DNA from: an uncultured cyanobacterium
Lineage (GTDB): Bacteria; Cyanobacteriota; Vampirovibrionia; Gastranaerophilales; Gastranaerophilaceae
Reading direction: 5' to 3'
Length of the DNA: 64,000 bases
NCBI GenBank assembly: GCA_902495705.1
Contig: CABUXT010000005.1
Span: 1 to 64,000, forward strand
Of the stretch, positions 51,095 to 60,170 are shown piece after piece. Below the pieces are notes generated by a model, which saw only the letters and a program-made list of their open reading frames with translations, was not told the DNA's origin and searched no databases. How positions within the stretch are numbered: position 1 is the first letter of the stretch; each line of letters starts with the position of its first letter. The translations under genes were made by a program, and so were the position numbers.

Positions 51095-54088
51095 ATGAAA
51101 TGTCCTGTTTGTAAAAAAAATATTTCTGATAATTCTTTAAGATGCCCATATTGCAAAACTCGCACAGGTTTAATCTGTTCTCATTGCAATACGGTTAATT
51201 CTATGGGTACTTTGTTGTGTGAAAATTGCGGACAGGAGTTGTTAAAGGTTTGCAGCCATTGTCATAGTGTGAATTTTCCTATGGCGACAAAATGCCGAAA
51301 ATGCGGTTCTCCTTTTGGAGCAAATCCTGAAACTAAAATTGTTGAAGAATCAAAAAAAGTTTCTTCAAAACTTGAATTTTCACCGAACTTGACCACACAA
51401 GAGCAAGCCTTGGAATTGCTATCAGAAGGTTTACTTTCAAAAGAGGAAAAAGTTTTTTCTATAACAGGTGAAAAAGGTATTGGCAAAACTTCTTTATTAA
51501 AATCTGTTATAAAAAAACTTGAAGACCAAAAGTTTGAATGGTGTATCGGCAAATGCACTCAACTTACACAATTGACTCCGGGGGGAGTTATTCAGGATAT
51601 GTTGTTGAACCTTTTCAAACTTCCGAATTATTATCTGAATAGTGATGATTTGAGAAAAGACGGTGTTCAGTTTTTTAGCAACGAATTTCGATTTTTGACC
51701 AATTCGGAAGTTTCTGACTTTTTGAACTTTTTGTATAATTCAATTGACGGTAATTATGAAGATATAATTATCAACAAAAAGCGAACGACGGAAATTTTGA
51801 ATAAGATTTTTGATGCTTTTTGTAAAACCGGCAGATTTATTTTTGTTGTTGATAATTTTGATTTTATCGACGGATTTTCGATTGAATTTTTGACTAATTT
51901 TATCAGGCGCGATTACAACTGGAAAAATTTAAAATTCGTTGCGATTTATAATGAACATAAGCCTGTGAGCAGTTTTTTCGGAATTGAAAATAAATCACTA
52001 AAAGCTTATAAAGATATTCATTTGGCACCTGTTGAGACTGAAAAAATGGAACATAATATGCGCTTGACAGGTGAATCAGGAACTTATGTTTCACAACGCG
52101 AAAAAGAAGTTATTTTTGAAAAATGCAAAGGCAATCCGGCATTTGTTGAGCAAGCCATAAGTTATTGTTTTGATTGTCAGATTGCAGATAAGGCGTTTTT
52201 GATGCCAAATTCGTTTTCTGAACTAATTAAAGAGCGTTTAGTAACTTTGAAAAAATCCAACCCTGAGGCTCACAAAATGCTATGCGGTGCTGCAATTTTA
52301 GGCGATAAATTGAATTTGGCATTGTTAAAACAGATTTTTGGATATAAAAACCAAGAATTTAACGACATTATGTCATATTTGGCAAAATCAAATTTTGTCA
52401 GACCGTATAATGAAGTTTTCTATGAATTTAACAACCTTCTTTTATGGGAAACGATTTTGAAAAACATTCAAAAGGATTCTTCGTTTGAAGACCTAAATGT
52501 CAAGGTGGGCAAGGCTATAAGTATTTTTACTCTAAATACAAATGCGACAATGGCGATGATTGCGCATAATTTAAAAGAAAACCGCATGGCGTTTGATATT
52601 TGGACAAAGACAACTAGACTTGCTGCTTATGTTGGGGATGTAAATTTGTACGTAATTGCCCAAAAGCAATGTTTGGCACTTTTGAATGAATTTAATGAAA
52701 ATGAAACCTTGAATATTCGCTACAATATCAGCGAACGTCTTGGCAAATTGTTGGCAGAATATGACCCTGAAGAGGCTATAGAATTTTTGCCTGATGCGAT
52801 TTCAAACGCTAAAGCTCAAAACGATGAGGCAAAAGAAATTGACCTTTTGGGGTATTTGGCTTTGTGTTGCAAAAAAGTCGGCAATTATTTCGGAGATGTT
52901 GAATGTGTCGATAATGTTTTGAAAAAACTTTCTCCGACACAAGAGCTTGAATCCGCAATGATAAAGGCGTCAAAATTAACTTCTTTATTAAACATCGGAA
53001 ATTGTGGTGAGGTCGTAAACCTTATTGATAATGATATTTTGCCGATTATTAGCGCAAATCTTTCTAACAAAAGACAAAATACAACACTTCCTATGGGCTT
53101 TTTGTATGACACATGGTTAAGAGTATATCTTGCGCTTGCAACGGCTCTTGCTATGCAAGGAAATGACCGTTCGTTTGAAGTTTTGACTTTGCTTTTTGAA
53201 ATTATTGATAAACACAAAATCAATGATTCTAATTTGATGTGCAAAGCTAAATTTGTTTTGGCTTATGCAAATACGATGAAAGGAAATTTCCAAACTTCTC
53301 AGGAAATTTTATCTGATATTACCAATATGATTGGCTCAAAAGATATTGATTTCAACGACCTGACGGAAGAATCAGCCGACATATTTAATTGTTATTCTTT
53401 GATAAGTTTGATAAATAAATTTTTGCAAAAAGATTTTGACGGCTTGAAAGAAGAGTTGTTTGATGCTGCAATGATGGCAGGTGATACAGGTAATGAATTT
53501 TTGAAAAATGTATTCAAAACTCTGCTTGGAAAGTTGTTCTATGAATCAAAACAGGCAAAGCATGCGGTTGAAATTTATAATGAGCAGGTTACATATTTTG
53601 CGAATAAAAAAATGGCAATGGGAGCATTGCTGGCGTGGTATTTGATAGCAGAAGCCACAATGGTTACCGAATCAGTCAAAAACGCTATTGATATTGCAAA
53701 TCAGACTCTTGAAATTGCGCAAAATCCGCGAATAAATAATACATTTTTTATTGTAGCGTTGAAAATTTTGTTGGCAAAAGCTTATATGGAAACTTCTGAT
53801 TACGAAACAGCTAAAATCTGTTTAGAATCAGGACTTGTGCTTGCTAAAAAATATAGTATGTATGATATGATGTCTCGAATTTATTTGCTTTACGGCAAAT
53901 ATTACAACGACATCGGAACAATTCAATCACCTAATCAAATTGAGTATTTGAAAGGTGCATCAAAAATGTATGACAAAGCCAATGAAATTGTTATAAAAAC
54001 GACTCATAATACATATTTGAGAGAAAGTATCGATAATAAAAAAAGTGCGCTATCAGATTATTGTGTGAAAAATAATTTTACTATTTAA
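51095..54088 (+). CDS. triple zinc-ribbon, STAND-like ATPase and TPR protein
   Basis: A 997-residue protein. Three zinc ribbons open it: C3/C6/C17/C20, C28/C31/C42/C45 and C53/C56/C67/C70. A P-loop follows (ITGEKGIGKTS, 123-133) and a Walker-B-like FIFVVDNFDFID, as in AAA_16/MalT-type STAND ATPases. Residues about 400-990 are TPR-like helices. It lacks a C-terminal HTH or cyclase domain. STAND proteins act as ligand-triggered switches, so it may regulate the preceding sigma-like factor. Its start lies 2 bp after that gene's stop. Confidence 0.8.
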   Translation: MKCPVCKKNISDNSLRCPYCKTRTGLICSHCNTVNSMGTLLCENCGQELLKVCSHCHSVNFPMATKCRKCGSPFGANPETKIVEESKKVSSKLEFSPNLTTQEQALELLSEGLLSKEEKVFSITGEKGIGKTSLLKSVIKKLEDQKFEWCIGKCTQLTQLTPGGVIQDMLLNLFKLPNYYLNSDDLRKDGVQFFSNEFRFLTNSEVSDFLNFLYNSIDGNYEDIIINKKRTTEILNKIFDAFCKTGRFIFVVDNFDFIDGFSIEFLTNFIRRDYNWKNLKFVAIYNEHKPVSSFFGIENKSLKAYKDIHLAPVETEKMEHNMRLTGESGTYVSQREKEVIFEKCKGNPAFVEQAISYCFDCQIADKAFLMPNSFSELIKERLVTLKKSNPEAHKMLCGAAILGDKLNLALLKQIFGYKNQEFNDIMSYLAKSNFVRPYNEVFYEFNNLLLWETILKNIQKDSSFEDLNVKVGKAISIFTLNTNATMAMIAHNLKENRMAFDIWTKTTRLAAYVGDVNLYVIAQKQCLALLNEFNENETLNIRYNISERLGKLLAEYDPEEAIEFLPDAISNAKAQNDEAKEIDLLGYLALCCKKVGNYFGDVECVDNVLKKLSPTQELESAMIKASKLTSLLNIGNCGEVVNLIDNDILPIISANLSNKRQNTTLPMGFLYDTWLRVYLALATALAMQGNDRSFEVLTLLFEIIDKHKINDSNLMCKAKFVLAYANTMKGNFQTSQEILSDITNMIGSKDIDFNDLTEESADIFNCYSLISLINKFLQKDFDGLKEELFDAAMMAGDTGNEFLKNVFKTLLGKLFYESKQAKHAVEIYNEQVTYFANKKMAMGALLAWYLIAEATMVTESVKNAIDIANQTLEIAQNPRINNTFFIVALKILLAKAYMETSDYETAKICLESGLVLAKKYSMYDMMSRIYLLYGKYYNDIGTIQSPNQIEYLKGASKMYDKANEIVIKTTHNTYLRESIDNKKSALSDYCVKNNFTI

Positions 54089-54173
54089 AACTTTCAAATT
54101 TCAAAACCTATTTATAGCCCAATTTAAGTATTCAGTTTTGTAACGAAAAAATATATAATCTTTACAAGAAAAC

Positions 54174-54854
54174 ATGTTTATTTTAAAAATAGGGTATAAA
54201 AAGGATACGAAATTGCTAAATAATTTTGAAAGTTTTGATAATTCTGAAACCGCCACAAAGAAAGATATTGTTATTCAAGAGAGAGTTGAACTTGTATCTT
54301 CTCACATGTATAAACAATTCTTGGATTATCAACATTCAACAGTCAATACAAACGATATTTTCTCAAGAATGATTGATTGTCTTGAGCTTGTTTCTGACAA
54401 TTTGAAACAGTCTTTTTCTTCACGCGGAGTTACTACTCAAAATATTTATGTCGAATCCGATGCCCTGAAATCAATTGCAGTAGTCAATATTTTGTGGCAT
54501 AAAATGAGTTTTACAACCAGATGTAATTTTCAACCGCAGGCGTTGTTTAGAGACGATGGCAGACATATTTTCTCAAACAGAATTATGGCAATTCGCGGAA
54601 ATTATAACGAAATTATCAAAGATGCGCAGGACAGAGATGAAGAAATGGTGCGACTTTTGGACAAAGAGATTGCGTCATTGTATATTCCGCCTGACCAAAA
54701 TAGAAAATGTATATTCAAAATCAAACACACAGGTCAAGAGTTTATGTTGAATCAAACAGATGCTCCTCGTGAAGTTGTGTTGAAAGTTGTTGAAACCGTT
54801 TGTGGCGGAGGCTTGTACCACCAAGACGGTTCTGTTAAGACCTTTATTGTATAA
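54174..54854 (+). CDS. hypothetical soluble protein
   Basis: A 226-residue protein of unknown family. The middle contains CNFQPQALFRDDGRHIFSNR and the end VLKVVETVCGGGLYHQDGS. TATAAT at 54154-54159 lies 14 bp before the ATG and no RBS is evident. It follows the zinc-ribbon/ATPase gene by 85 bp and may have its own promoter. The TTR... FQPQALFRDDG pattern looks conserved but I cannot name it. Confidence 0.65.
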   Translation: MFILKIGYKKDTKLLNNFESFDNSETATKKDIVIQERVELVSSHMYKQFLDYQHSTVNTNDIFSRMIDCLELVSDNLKQSFSSRGVTTQNIYVESDALKSIAVVNILWHKMSFTTRCNFQPQALFRDDGRHIFSNRIMAIRGNYNEIIKDAQDRDEEMVRLLDKEIASLYIPPDQNRKCIFKIKHTGQEFMLNQTDAPREVVLKVVETVCGGGLYHQDGSVKTFIV

Positions 54855-54956
54855 TGATTTTTAAAAATTGTTGTATTTGCTTTTAATAAGGTCTTTGATT
54901 TGACATCCGTTAAAAAATCACTAAAATTATATTGTTAAGAGGTATTAGGGCTAGAT

Positions 54957-55214
54957 ATGAAGTTAGTAGAGAAATTAAAAGAATATGAAAACCAATATAT
55001 GTTTATCAGATGGGCAACAGGCGGAGAGTATGGCAAACTGATTTACGCAGGTGAAGATTTTATTGAATTTAATATCATTGATTGCGATACTATGAATTAC
55101 CGCGAAACTGCGCTTATTTATGCACCGTTGATTTTAGAAGTTTCAATCGGTGGTGCTGATATTGCAAGAATCATTGCCGAAGTTTCTTCAAAAATGTCTA
55201 TGCAAGACAATTAA
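54957..55214 (+). CDS. small hypothetical protein, beta-barrel-like
   Basis: An 85-residue protein with strands in the order expected of an SH3/LSm-like barrel (GKLIYAGEDFIEFNIIDCDT, YRETALIYAPLILEVSIGGA) and a C-terminal helix (DIARIIAEVSSKM). It may bind RNA or protein. An AGGG element lies about 10 nt upstream. Last gene of the cluster beginning at 46626. Confidence 0.65.
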   Translation: MKLVEKLKEYENQYMFIRWATGGEYGKLIYAGEDFIEFNIIDCDTMNYRETALIYAPLILEVSIGGADIARIIAEVSSKMSMQDN

Positions 55215-55253
55215 ACCTTTCTCCCTCATTTTGATACTAGTAGGAAATTTTTT

Positions 55254-55313
55254 GCAAAAAAAAAGTCACAACTACTGCGACTTGAACAATAATCTTGGGA
55301 GGAGATTTTGGGA
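55254..55313 (-). ncRNA. candidate small RNA with C-rich loop
   Basis: On the minus strand, TTGACA (complement of 55343-55348) is followed after about 30 bp by a hairpin AATCT-CCTCCCA-AGATT (55307-55291), a short linker, and a terminator hairpin (55283-55263, 8 bp including a G-U pair) with T7-9. The C-rich loop is complementary to Shine-Dalgarno sequences. The size (~60 nt) and plan recall Yfr1 of cyanobacteria and C-rich-loop sRNAs of Gram-positives. The -10 box is weak, so the 5' end is uncertain. Confidence 0.5.
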
Positions 55314-55383
55314 TAGTTTGTACATGCATGATAAAATAAGCATGTCAAATTGGTTACGTTTACTTTGTAAAAATTAACAAAAA

Positions 55384-55412
55384 TTTACAAATTAAGTTTT
55401 TTGTATTATAAT
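55384..55412 (+). promoter_or_regulatory. aroQ promoter (leaderless)
   Basis: TTTACA at 55384-55389, a 17-bp spacer and TATAAT at 55407-55412. The -10 ends six bases before the ATG at 55419, so the transcript would start at or next to the start codon. Confidence 0.7.
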
Positions 55413-55418
55413 AAATCT

Positions 55419-55874
55419 ATGGATAGAAATTTAAATATATTAATTATTAATGGTCCAAACCTCAATATGTTAGGGGTTAGAGAGCCTGAGCAATATGGCT
55501 CAAAGTCATACAAAGATTTGGAAATGGAACTCCATGAGTATTCATTTGAACTTGGTATAAATATTGAAATTTTTCAAAGTAACTTTGAAGGTGAAATTAT
55601 TGAAAAAATTCAGTATGCACTTGGAAATTTTGACGGAATTGTCTTAAATGCAGGCGCTTACACTCATACAAGTGTTGCAATACGTGATGCTTTAACATCA
55701 GTTAAAATTCCGACAGTTGAAGTTCATATTTCAAATATTTATAAAAGAGAAGAATTTAGACATAATTCAATGTTTGCAGATGTTTGTGTCGGACAAATTA
55801 CAGGGTTTAAAATTGATAGTTACAAACTGGGTTTACAAGGTTTGGTGAACTTTTTGACCAGTGCAAATGATTAA
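55419..55874 (+). CDS. aroQ: type II 3-dehydroquinate dehydratase
   Basis: A 151-residue protein from the ATG at 55419 (the upstream TTG at 55401 lies in the promoter). Marks of AroQ: INGPNLNMLGVREPEQYG with the catalytic Tyr, FQSNFEGEIIEKIQ, LNAGAYTHTSVAIRDAL with the active-site Asn and His, and EVHISNIYKREEFR. It performs the third step of the shikimate pathway as a dodecamer in the cytoplasm. The mRNA appears leaderless. A terminator follows. Confidence 0.95.
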   Translation: MDRNLNILIINGPNLNMLGVREPEQYGSKSYKDLEMELHEYSFELGINIEIFQSNFEGEIIEKIQYALGNFDGIVLNAGAYTHTSVAIRDALTSVKIPTVEVHISNIYKREEFRHNSMFADVCVGQITGFKIDSYKLGLQGLVNFLTSAND

Positions 55875-55899
55875 TTGATGTTTTTTTTATAAAGGTTTT

Positions 55900-55937
55900 A
55901 AAAAGGCGGCAATGGTTTTTAACCATTGCCGCCTTCT
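55900..55937. terminator. bidirectional terminator aroQ/pgk
   Basis: A 16-bp stem (55902-55917 with 55920-55935, GC-rich centre) lies between the convergent aroQ and pgk genes. The minus strand has a T-rich run after it. Confidence 0.8.
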
Positions 55938-55962
55938 AATAAATTATTGAATATTCTTTCAA

Positions 55963-57165
55963 TTATGCTTCATCAAGAGCTGCAACACCTGGTAATACTT
56001 TACCTTCGATGAATTCTAGTGAAGCACCGCCACCTGTTGAAACGTGAGTAAAGTCTTCAGCTTTGCAGAATTTTTTAGCAGCAGAAACTGAATCCCCACC
56101 ACCGATAACTGATACAGCACCGTTTTTAGTAGCTTCTACGATAGCTTCTAATACAGCTTTTGTACCTTCAGCGAATTTAGGATTTTCAAAAGCACCAACT
56201 GGACCGTTCATCAAAATTGTTTTTGAAGCTTTGATAACTTCAGCAAAAGCTTTTCTTGAATCAGGACCTGCATCAACGCCTTCAAATCCGTCAGGAATTT
56301 CGTTGATAGCAACAAATTTGTTTGTGCCATTGCCTGAAAAATCGTCAGCAGCCAAAACATCTGTAGCCATAACAAGTTTAACACCTTTATCAGCGGCTTT
56401 CTTTTCGATAGCTTTTGCAACATCAATTTGGTCATCTTCGCAAATTGAGTTACCAATTTTACCACCGTTAGCTTTAACGAAAGTATAAGCCATACCACCA
56501 CCGATGATTAGGTTATCAACTTTGTCGATTAAGTTTTCAAGAACACCGATTTTTGAAGAAACTTTAGCGCCACCAACTACAGCTGTGAATGGGTGAGTTG
56601 GGTTGTCAAGAGCTTGAGACAAGCATCTGATTTCTTTTTCCATCAATAAACCTGCAACAGCCGGTTTAAGAATATGAGCAACTTTAGCAGTTGATGTGTG
56701 TTTTCTGTGAGCAGCACCAAATGCGTCGTTTACGTAGAAATCGCCAAGTTTAGCAAGTTCTTCGGCAAAAGTCATATCATCATCTTTAGCTTCTTCAGCT
56801 TTGTAGAATCTGATGTTTTCCAAAAGTGCAACTTGACCTTCTTTTAATTCAGCCAATTCTTTATCTGCGCCTTCACCAACAGGTGATTTTACAAATAATA
56901 CATCTTCGCCTAAAACTTTAGCCAAATACTTAGCAACAGGTTCTAGTGAAAATTCAAGGTTCCATTCACCTTTTGGTCTGCCTAAGTGAGCCATCAAGAT
57001 GATTTTAGCACCTTTATCTTTTAAGAATTTTACGGTAGGTAAAATTGCTTGGATTCTTGTGTCATCAGTAACATTTTTGTTTTCGTCTAGTGGAACGTTT
57101 ACGTCAACTCTGACTAACGCTCTTTTTCCCTTGATATCGCCAAGGTCTTTGATTGATTTTTTCAT
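55963..57165 (-). CDS. pgk: phosphoglycerate kinase
   Basis: A 400-residue enzyme from the ATG at 57165 (AAGGAGA upstream; the frame extends to 57192). Family marks: RALVRVDVNVPLDENKNVTD, LMAHLGRPKGEWN, ENIRFYKAEE, NDAFGAAHRKHTSTA, VGGAKVSSKIGVLENL and the nucleotide loop VIGGGDSVSAAKKF. It makes ATP from 1,3-bisphosphoglycerate in glycolysis. Length is normal. Monocistronic. Confidence 0.96.
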   Translation of the reverse strand: MKKSIKDLGDIKGKRALVRVDVNVPLDENKNVTDDTRIQAILPTVKFLKDKGAKIILMAHLGRPKGEWNLEFSLEPVAKYLAKVLGEDVLFVKSPVGEGADKELAELKEGQVALLENIRFYKAEEAKDDDMTFAEELAKLGDFYVNDAFGAAHRKHTSTAKVAHILKPAVAGLLMEKEIRCLSQALDNPTHPFTAVVGGAKVSSKIGVLENLIDKVDNLIIGGGMAYTFVKANGGKIGNSICEDDQIDVAKAIEKKAADKGVKLVMATDVLAADDFSGNGTNKFVAINEIPDGFEGVDAGPDSRKAFAEVIKASKTILMNGPVGAFENPKFAEGTKAVLEAIVEATKNGAVSVIGGGDSVSAAKKFCKAEDFTHVSTGGGASLEFIEGKVLPGVAALDEA

Positions 57166-57254
57166 GTGCGTTCTCCTTCTTAAAAGTATCACATGCTTAT
57201 TCTACAAAAAACATAACAGAATGTAAAAATTATCGAAAATTTTTGAAGATATGT

Positions 57255-57467
57255 TTAATAAATCAGGTCATTAACCGTTACTTTTAGTGAGTCTGCAATT
57301 TTGAATAATATATATATGCTTGGATTTACTTTTTCGTTTTCAATTTTGCAGATGTATTGTTGGCTAATTCCGCTTAGTTCTGCCAATTCGTCTTGAGAAA
57401 TCCTATTTTTTGCTCTTATTTGTCGCAAATTATCTGCAATATTTTTGTTTAAGTCCTTCAAATCCAT
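57255..57467 (-). CDS. XRE-family helix-turn-helix protein
   Basis: A 70-residue protein from the ATG at 57467 (MDLKDLNKNIADNL). It is one HTH_3 domain (IRAKNRISQDELAELSGISQ, then ICKIENEKVNPSIYILFKI), so a small DNA-binding repressor. TATATT lies five bases before the ATG, so it may be leaderless. Upstream in the other direction is the zinc-ribbon membrane protein gene, which it might regulate. Confidence 0.85.
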   Translation of the reverse strand: MDLKDLNKNIADNLRQIRAKNRISQDELAELSGISQQYICKIENEKVNPSIYILFKIADSLKVTVNDLIY

Positions 57468-57584
57468 ACAGTAATATATTATTTGAAAAGTTAAAAAACG
57501 CAAGTAGTTTCAGTTATTTAATTGACAGATGTATTTCAAGGTTATATTATTATGTCAGTTGTTACTTAATACGAGAGAGAAATT

Positions 57585-58013
57585 ATGAGCGAAAACCAAG
57601 TGAAAATCTGTCAGTTTTGCGGTGGCGAAATAAATGAAGATGCAAAAAAATGCAAATTCTGTGGTGAATGGGTTATCTCTGAAGAAAACGAATTGCCTCA
57701 AGAATTGAAACATTTTAACTGGGGTGCATTTTTGTTCAATTGGATTTGGGGAATTATGCACAAAAAATATATTACTTTGTTGTATTTTGTCGCTTGCTTA
57801 ATTCCTGTTATCGGACCTATCGGAATTTCTGTGTGGTTTGGTATTGCAGGCAACAAATGGGCATGGCAATCTAAAAACTGGGATAGCATAGAACAGTTCA
57901 ACGAAACTCAAAGGAATTGGGTAAAATTGTGGTTAATCTTGGCTGTAGTTTCTGTAATTTTAGCGATTAAAATATTTATAATATTGACTTTGATAGGTTC
58001 ATACCAAGTTTAA
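57585..58013 (+). CDS. zinc-ribbon membrane protein with DUF2628-like domain
   Basis: A 142-residue protein. An N-terminal zinc ribbon (CQFC...CKFC, residues 9-26) precedes a membrane domain with FNWGAFLFNWIWGI, two to three helices, AGNKWAWQSKNWDS and FNETQRNWVK. The domain is paralogous to the one at 3390-4400, but this version has no large C-terminal part. Weak RBS GAGAGA. It is 80 bp upstream of tRNA-Thr. Function unknown. Confidence 0.82.
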   Translation: MSENQVKICQFCGGEINEDAKKCKFCGEWVISEENELPQELKHFNWGAFLFNWIWGIMHKKYITLLYFVACLIPVIGPIGISVWFGIAGNKWAWQSKNWDSIEQFNETQRNWVKLWLILAVVSVILAIKIFIILTLIGSYQV

Positions 58014-58068
58014 TCCGCACGAGGTCGCAGTGCCCTTGGAAACTTATTAAAAGCTTATAAAAAACATT

Positions 58069-58141
<73 letters not shown>

Positions 58142-58195
58142 TTTGTTTTGTGCACTTTTCAGCTTTGCTCTTGACAAGTGTTGTATAATTAATAT

Positions 58196-59677
58196 ATGGG
58201 CATTAGAAAGTTTGCTTGTTGGGTTTTGGTTTTATTAACCTTACAAGTCGGATGTATAAAAGTATTTGCGATAGAAGATGATGATTTGTTCAAGCCGGTT
58301 GATATTCACAACGGTTCGGTTTTGACAATTCTTGATTGTGTTGCGGCAGCTTTTAAAAACAGTCCGAAAATCAAGCGACAAAAATATAATCTTGATATTG
58401 CCAAAAGTAATTTAGGGATTGCAAAGTCTCAATATTTCCCTGTAATAAATATTGGTGCAGGATTTTACAACGAAAATAACTCGGATAACACTTATTACAG
58501 CAGTCATTATCGAGAATTGCCAAGTGTTGGGGTTTCTGTCAACAAGTTAGTTTGGAATTTCGGTAAAACAACTGCCTACATCAAGATGGAAGAGTTTTAC
58601 AAAATCGGTGCAGAGTATGAATTTATGGACAGTTTATGCAACACTCTTTTTGATGTTAAGTTAAAATATTATGCACTATTAAAAGCAAAAGCTCTTCAAC
58701 TCGTTGCGCAAAATAATGTTGAAATTAACGAAAATTTTTTGAAATTAGCCCAATCAAAACATCGTCCTGATATCAAAACTGCAGAATTGAATTTGAGTGA
58801 ATCTAAGATAAAATTATTGGAAGCTCAAAACGAATATAAAAATGCAAAAATTGATTTGAATAATTCAATGTATCTTGATTCTCAACCTGATTATACAATC
58901 AAAGATACTCATACTTTTTCTTATGAAAATGATTATGCTTACAATGAAAAAACAGGTAGGTCAGAGGCTTTCATACCAATGACATTTACATTTCCTCTGG
59001 ATAGGGCGGTTGAAATTGCGTATGACAACAGTCCAGATTTGAATGTTCTAATTTCCACAAAGCATGCAATGGAGCAAAATTTACTTTATATCAAAAGAAC
59101 TTACCTGCCTGATTTGACGGCTAATGCAGGTTATGGATTTAACAATTCAAATCAAACAACTAATAATAGTTTCAAAGTTGGGGTAAATTTATCATCATCG
59201 GTTAATCTGATGGAGTTGAAACACAGTATTAAAGGTGCAGATGCGCAATTAAGTGTTGCAGATAATGAGATTGAATTATTTAAAAAAGATTTGTATTTTG
59301 AGGTAAAAAAAGCTTTAAATAATGTTGATAAATACCAAAATCAAATTCCGACCGCGAAGATGGAAGTTGAACAATCACTTGAAAATTTGCATTTGGTAGA
59401 AGAACAATACAAGTCAAATCAACTAAATTATGTTGCGTTGCAAGATGCAAGAAAAGATTACAATAATGCATTAACAAAATATATTGAAACAATGTATGAC
59501 TATAATGTTTCGTTGATTCAGGTTGAAATGGCAATGCACTATCATATCGTAGATATTCACCATAAATCAGACCACGCCGTACATTATCACTCAGACGAAC
59601 TCATTAAACATTTGAACGAAGTTCTTGGCTGTGATGAAAAAGAAGTGTCAAAGAGTACAAAAAATAGAAAACATTAA
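58196..59677 (+). CDS. TolC-like outer-membrane efflux protein with His-rich tail
   Basis: A 493-residue protein with a signal peptide (MGIRKFACWVLVLLTLQVGC; possible lipobox with Gln at -3, or cleavage after KVFA). Two OEP repeats of long helices and strands follow: DIAKSNLGIAKSQYFPVINI and the later RTYLPDLTANAGYGF, then YKSNQLNYVALQDARKDYNN. It would form the outer-membrane channel of a tripartite pump or type I secretion system. The C-terminus holds HYHIVDIHHKSDHAVHYHSD, a likely metal-binding stretch. TATAAT lies six bases before the ATG. Confidence 0.88.
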   Translation: MGIRKFACWVLVLLTLQVGCIKVFAIEDDDLFKPVDIHNGSVLTILDCVAAAFKNSPKIKRQKYNLDIAKSNLGIAKSQYFPVINIGAGFYNENNSDNTYYSSHYRELPSVGVSVNKLVWNFGKTTAYIKMEEFYKIGAEYEFMDSLCNTLFDVKLKYYALLKAKALQLVAQNNVEINENFLKLAQSKHRPDIKTAELNLSESKIKLLEAQNEYKNAKIDLNNSMYLDSQPDYTIKDTHTFSYENDYAYNEKTGRSEAFIPMTFTFPLDRAVEIAYDNSPDLNVLISTKHAMEQNLLYIKRTYLPDLTANAGYGFNNSNQTTNNSFKVGVNLSSSVNLMELKHSIKGADAQLSVADNEIELFKKDLYFEVKKALNNVDKYQNQIPTAKMEVEQSLENLHLVEEQYKSNQLNYVALQDARKDYNNALTKYIETMYDYNVSLIQVEMAMHYHIVDIHHKSDHAVHYHSDELIKHLNEVLGCDEKEVSKSTKNRKH

Positions 59678-59680
59678 CTA

Positions 59681-60091
59681 TTAAAAGAAGTTAATTATCG
59701 TTTTGGTAATTATGTTTGGAGTAGATTTTTTGAACTTTTTATTTTGCATAATTTGATTAACAAATTTTTCAGCATTTTTATAGAATCTAAATTCAAATTC
59801 GGAAAGTTCAATTTGAGAATTATCTTTCATTATTAAAGTAGGGGTATAGTATGTGAAACTTCTATGGGATGTTGTCCCATAAAAATGGTGTGTTTCAATT
59901 CTGTAGGTTGCGATATCTGCCGGTTTGAAAGATTTAAAATCCATTAAGCCGTTCACAATTGAAGATTCTTCATAAGTGCACCCAACAATTGGTTTGCAGG
60001 TAATTGTTTGTTTTGGTTGAAATAAAAGTAATACAATTATCAATAGCGCAAATGGTAACAATATCCATGGACTATGTCGTCTTTGTAGCAT
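59681..60091 (-). CDS. small membrane-anchored hypothetical protein
   Basis: A 136-residue protein with one N-terminal helix (about 9-24, ILLPFALLIIVLLLF) and a polar outer domain with two Cys (CKPIVGC). AGAGGAA precedes the ATG. No family is recognised. It is downstream of the acidic outer-membrane-like gene on the same strand (79-bp gap) and its stop is 3 bp from the converging TolC-like gene. Confidence 0.7.
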   Translation of the reverse strand: MLQRRHSPWILLPFALLIIVLLLFQPKQTITCKPIVGCTYEESSIVNGLMDFKSFKPADIATYRIETHHFYGTTSHRSFTYYTPTLIMKDNSQIELSEFEFRFYKNAEKFVNQIMQNKKFKKSTPNIITKTIINFF

Positions 60092-60170
60092 AATAAATTC
60101 CTCTTATAAATTTTCAATAATTTTATTTTAGCGCTATCTTAATGACTTTTCATCATTTAAACAATCGGTA

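Noticed and set aside
55150..55377. 75-codon plus-strand frame
   Set aside because: Out of frame over the end of the 54957 gene; the rest is explained by the candidate sRNA on the other strand.
58171..58189. TTGACA and TATAAT as a promoter pair before the TolC-like gene
   Set aside because: The spacing is only 7 bp; the TATAAT is probably used, but this TTGACA cannot be its -35.
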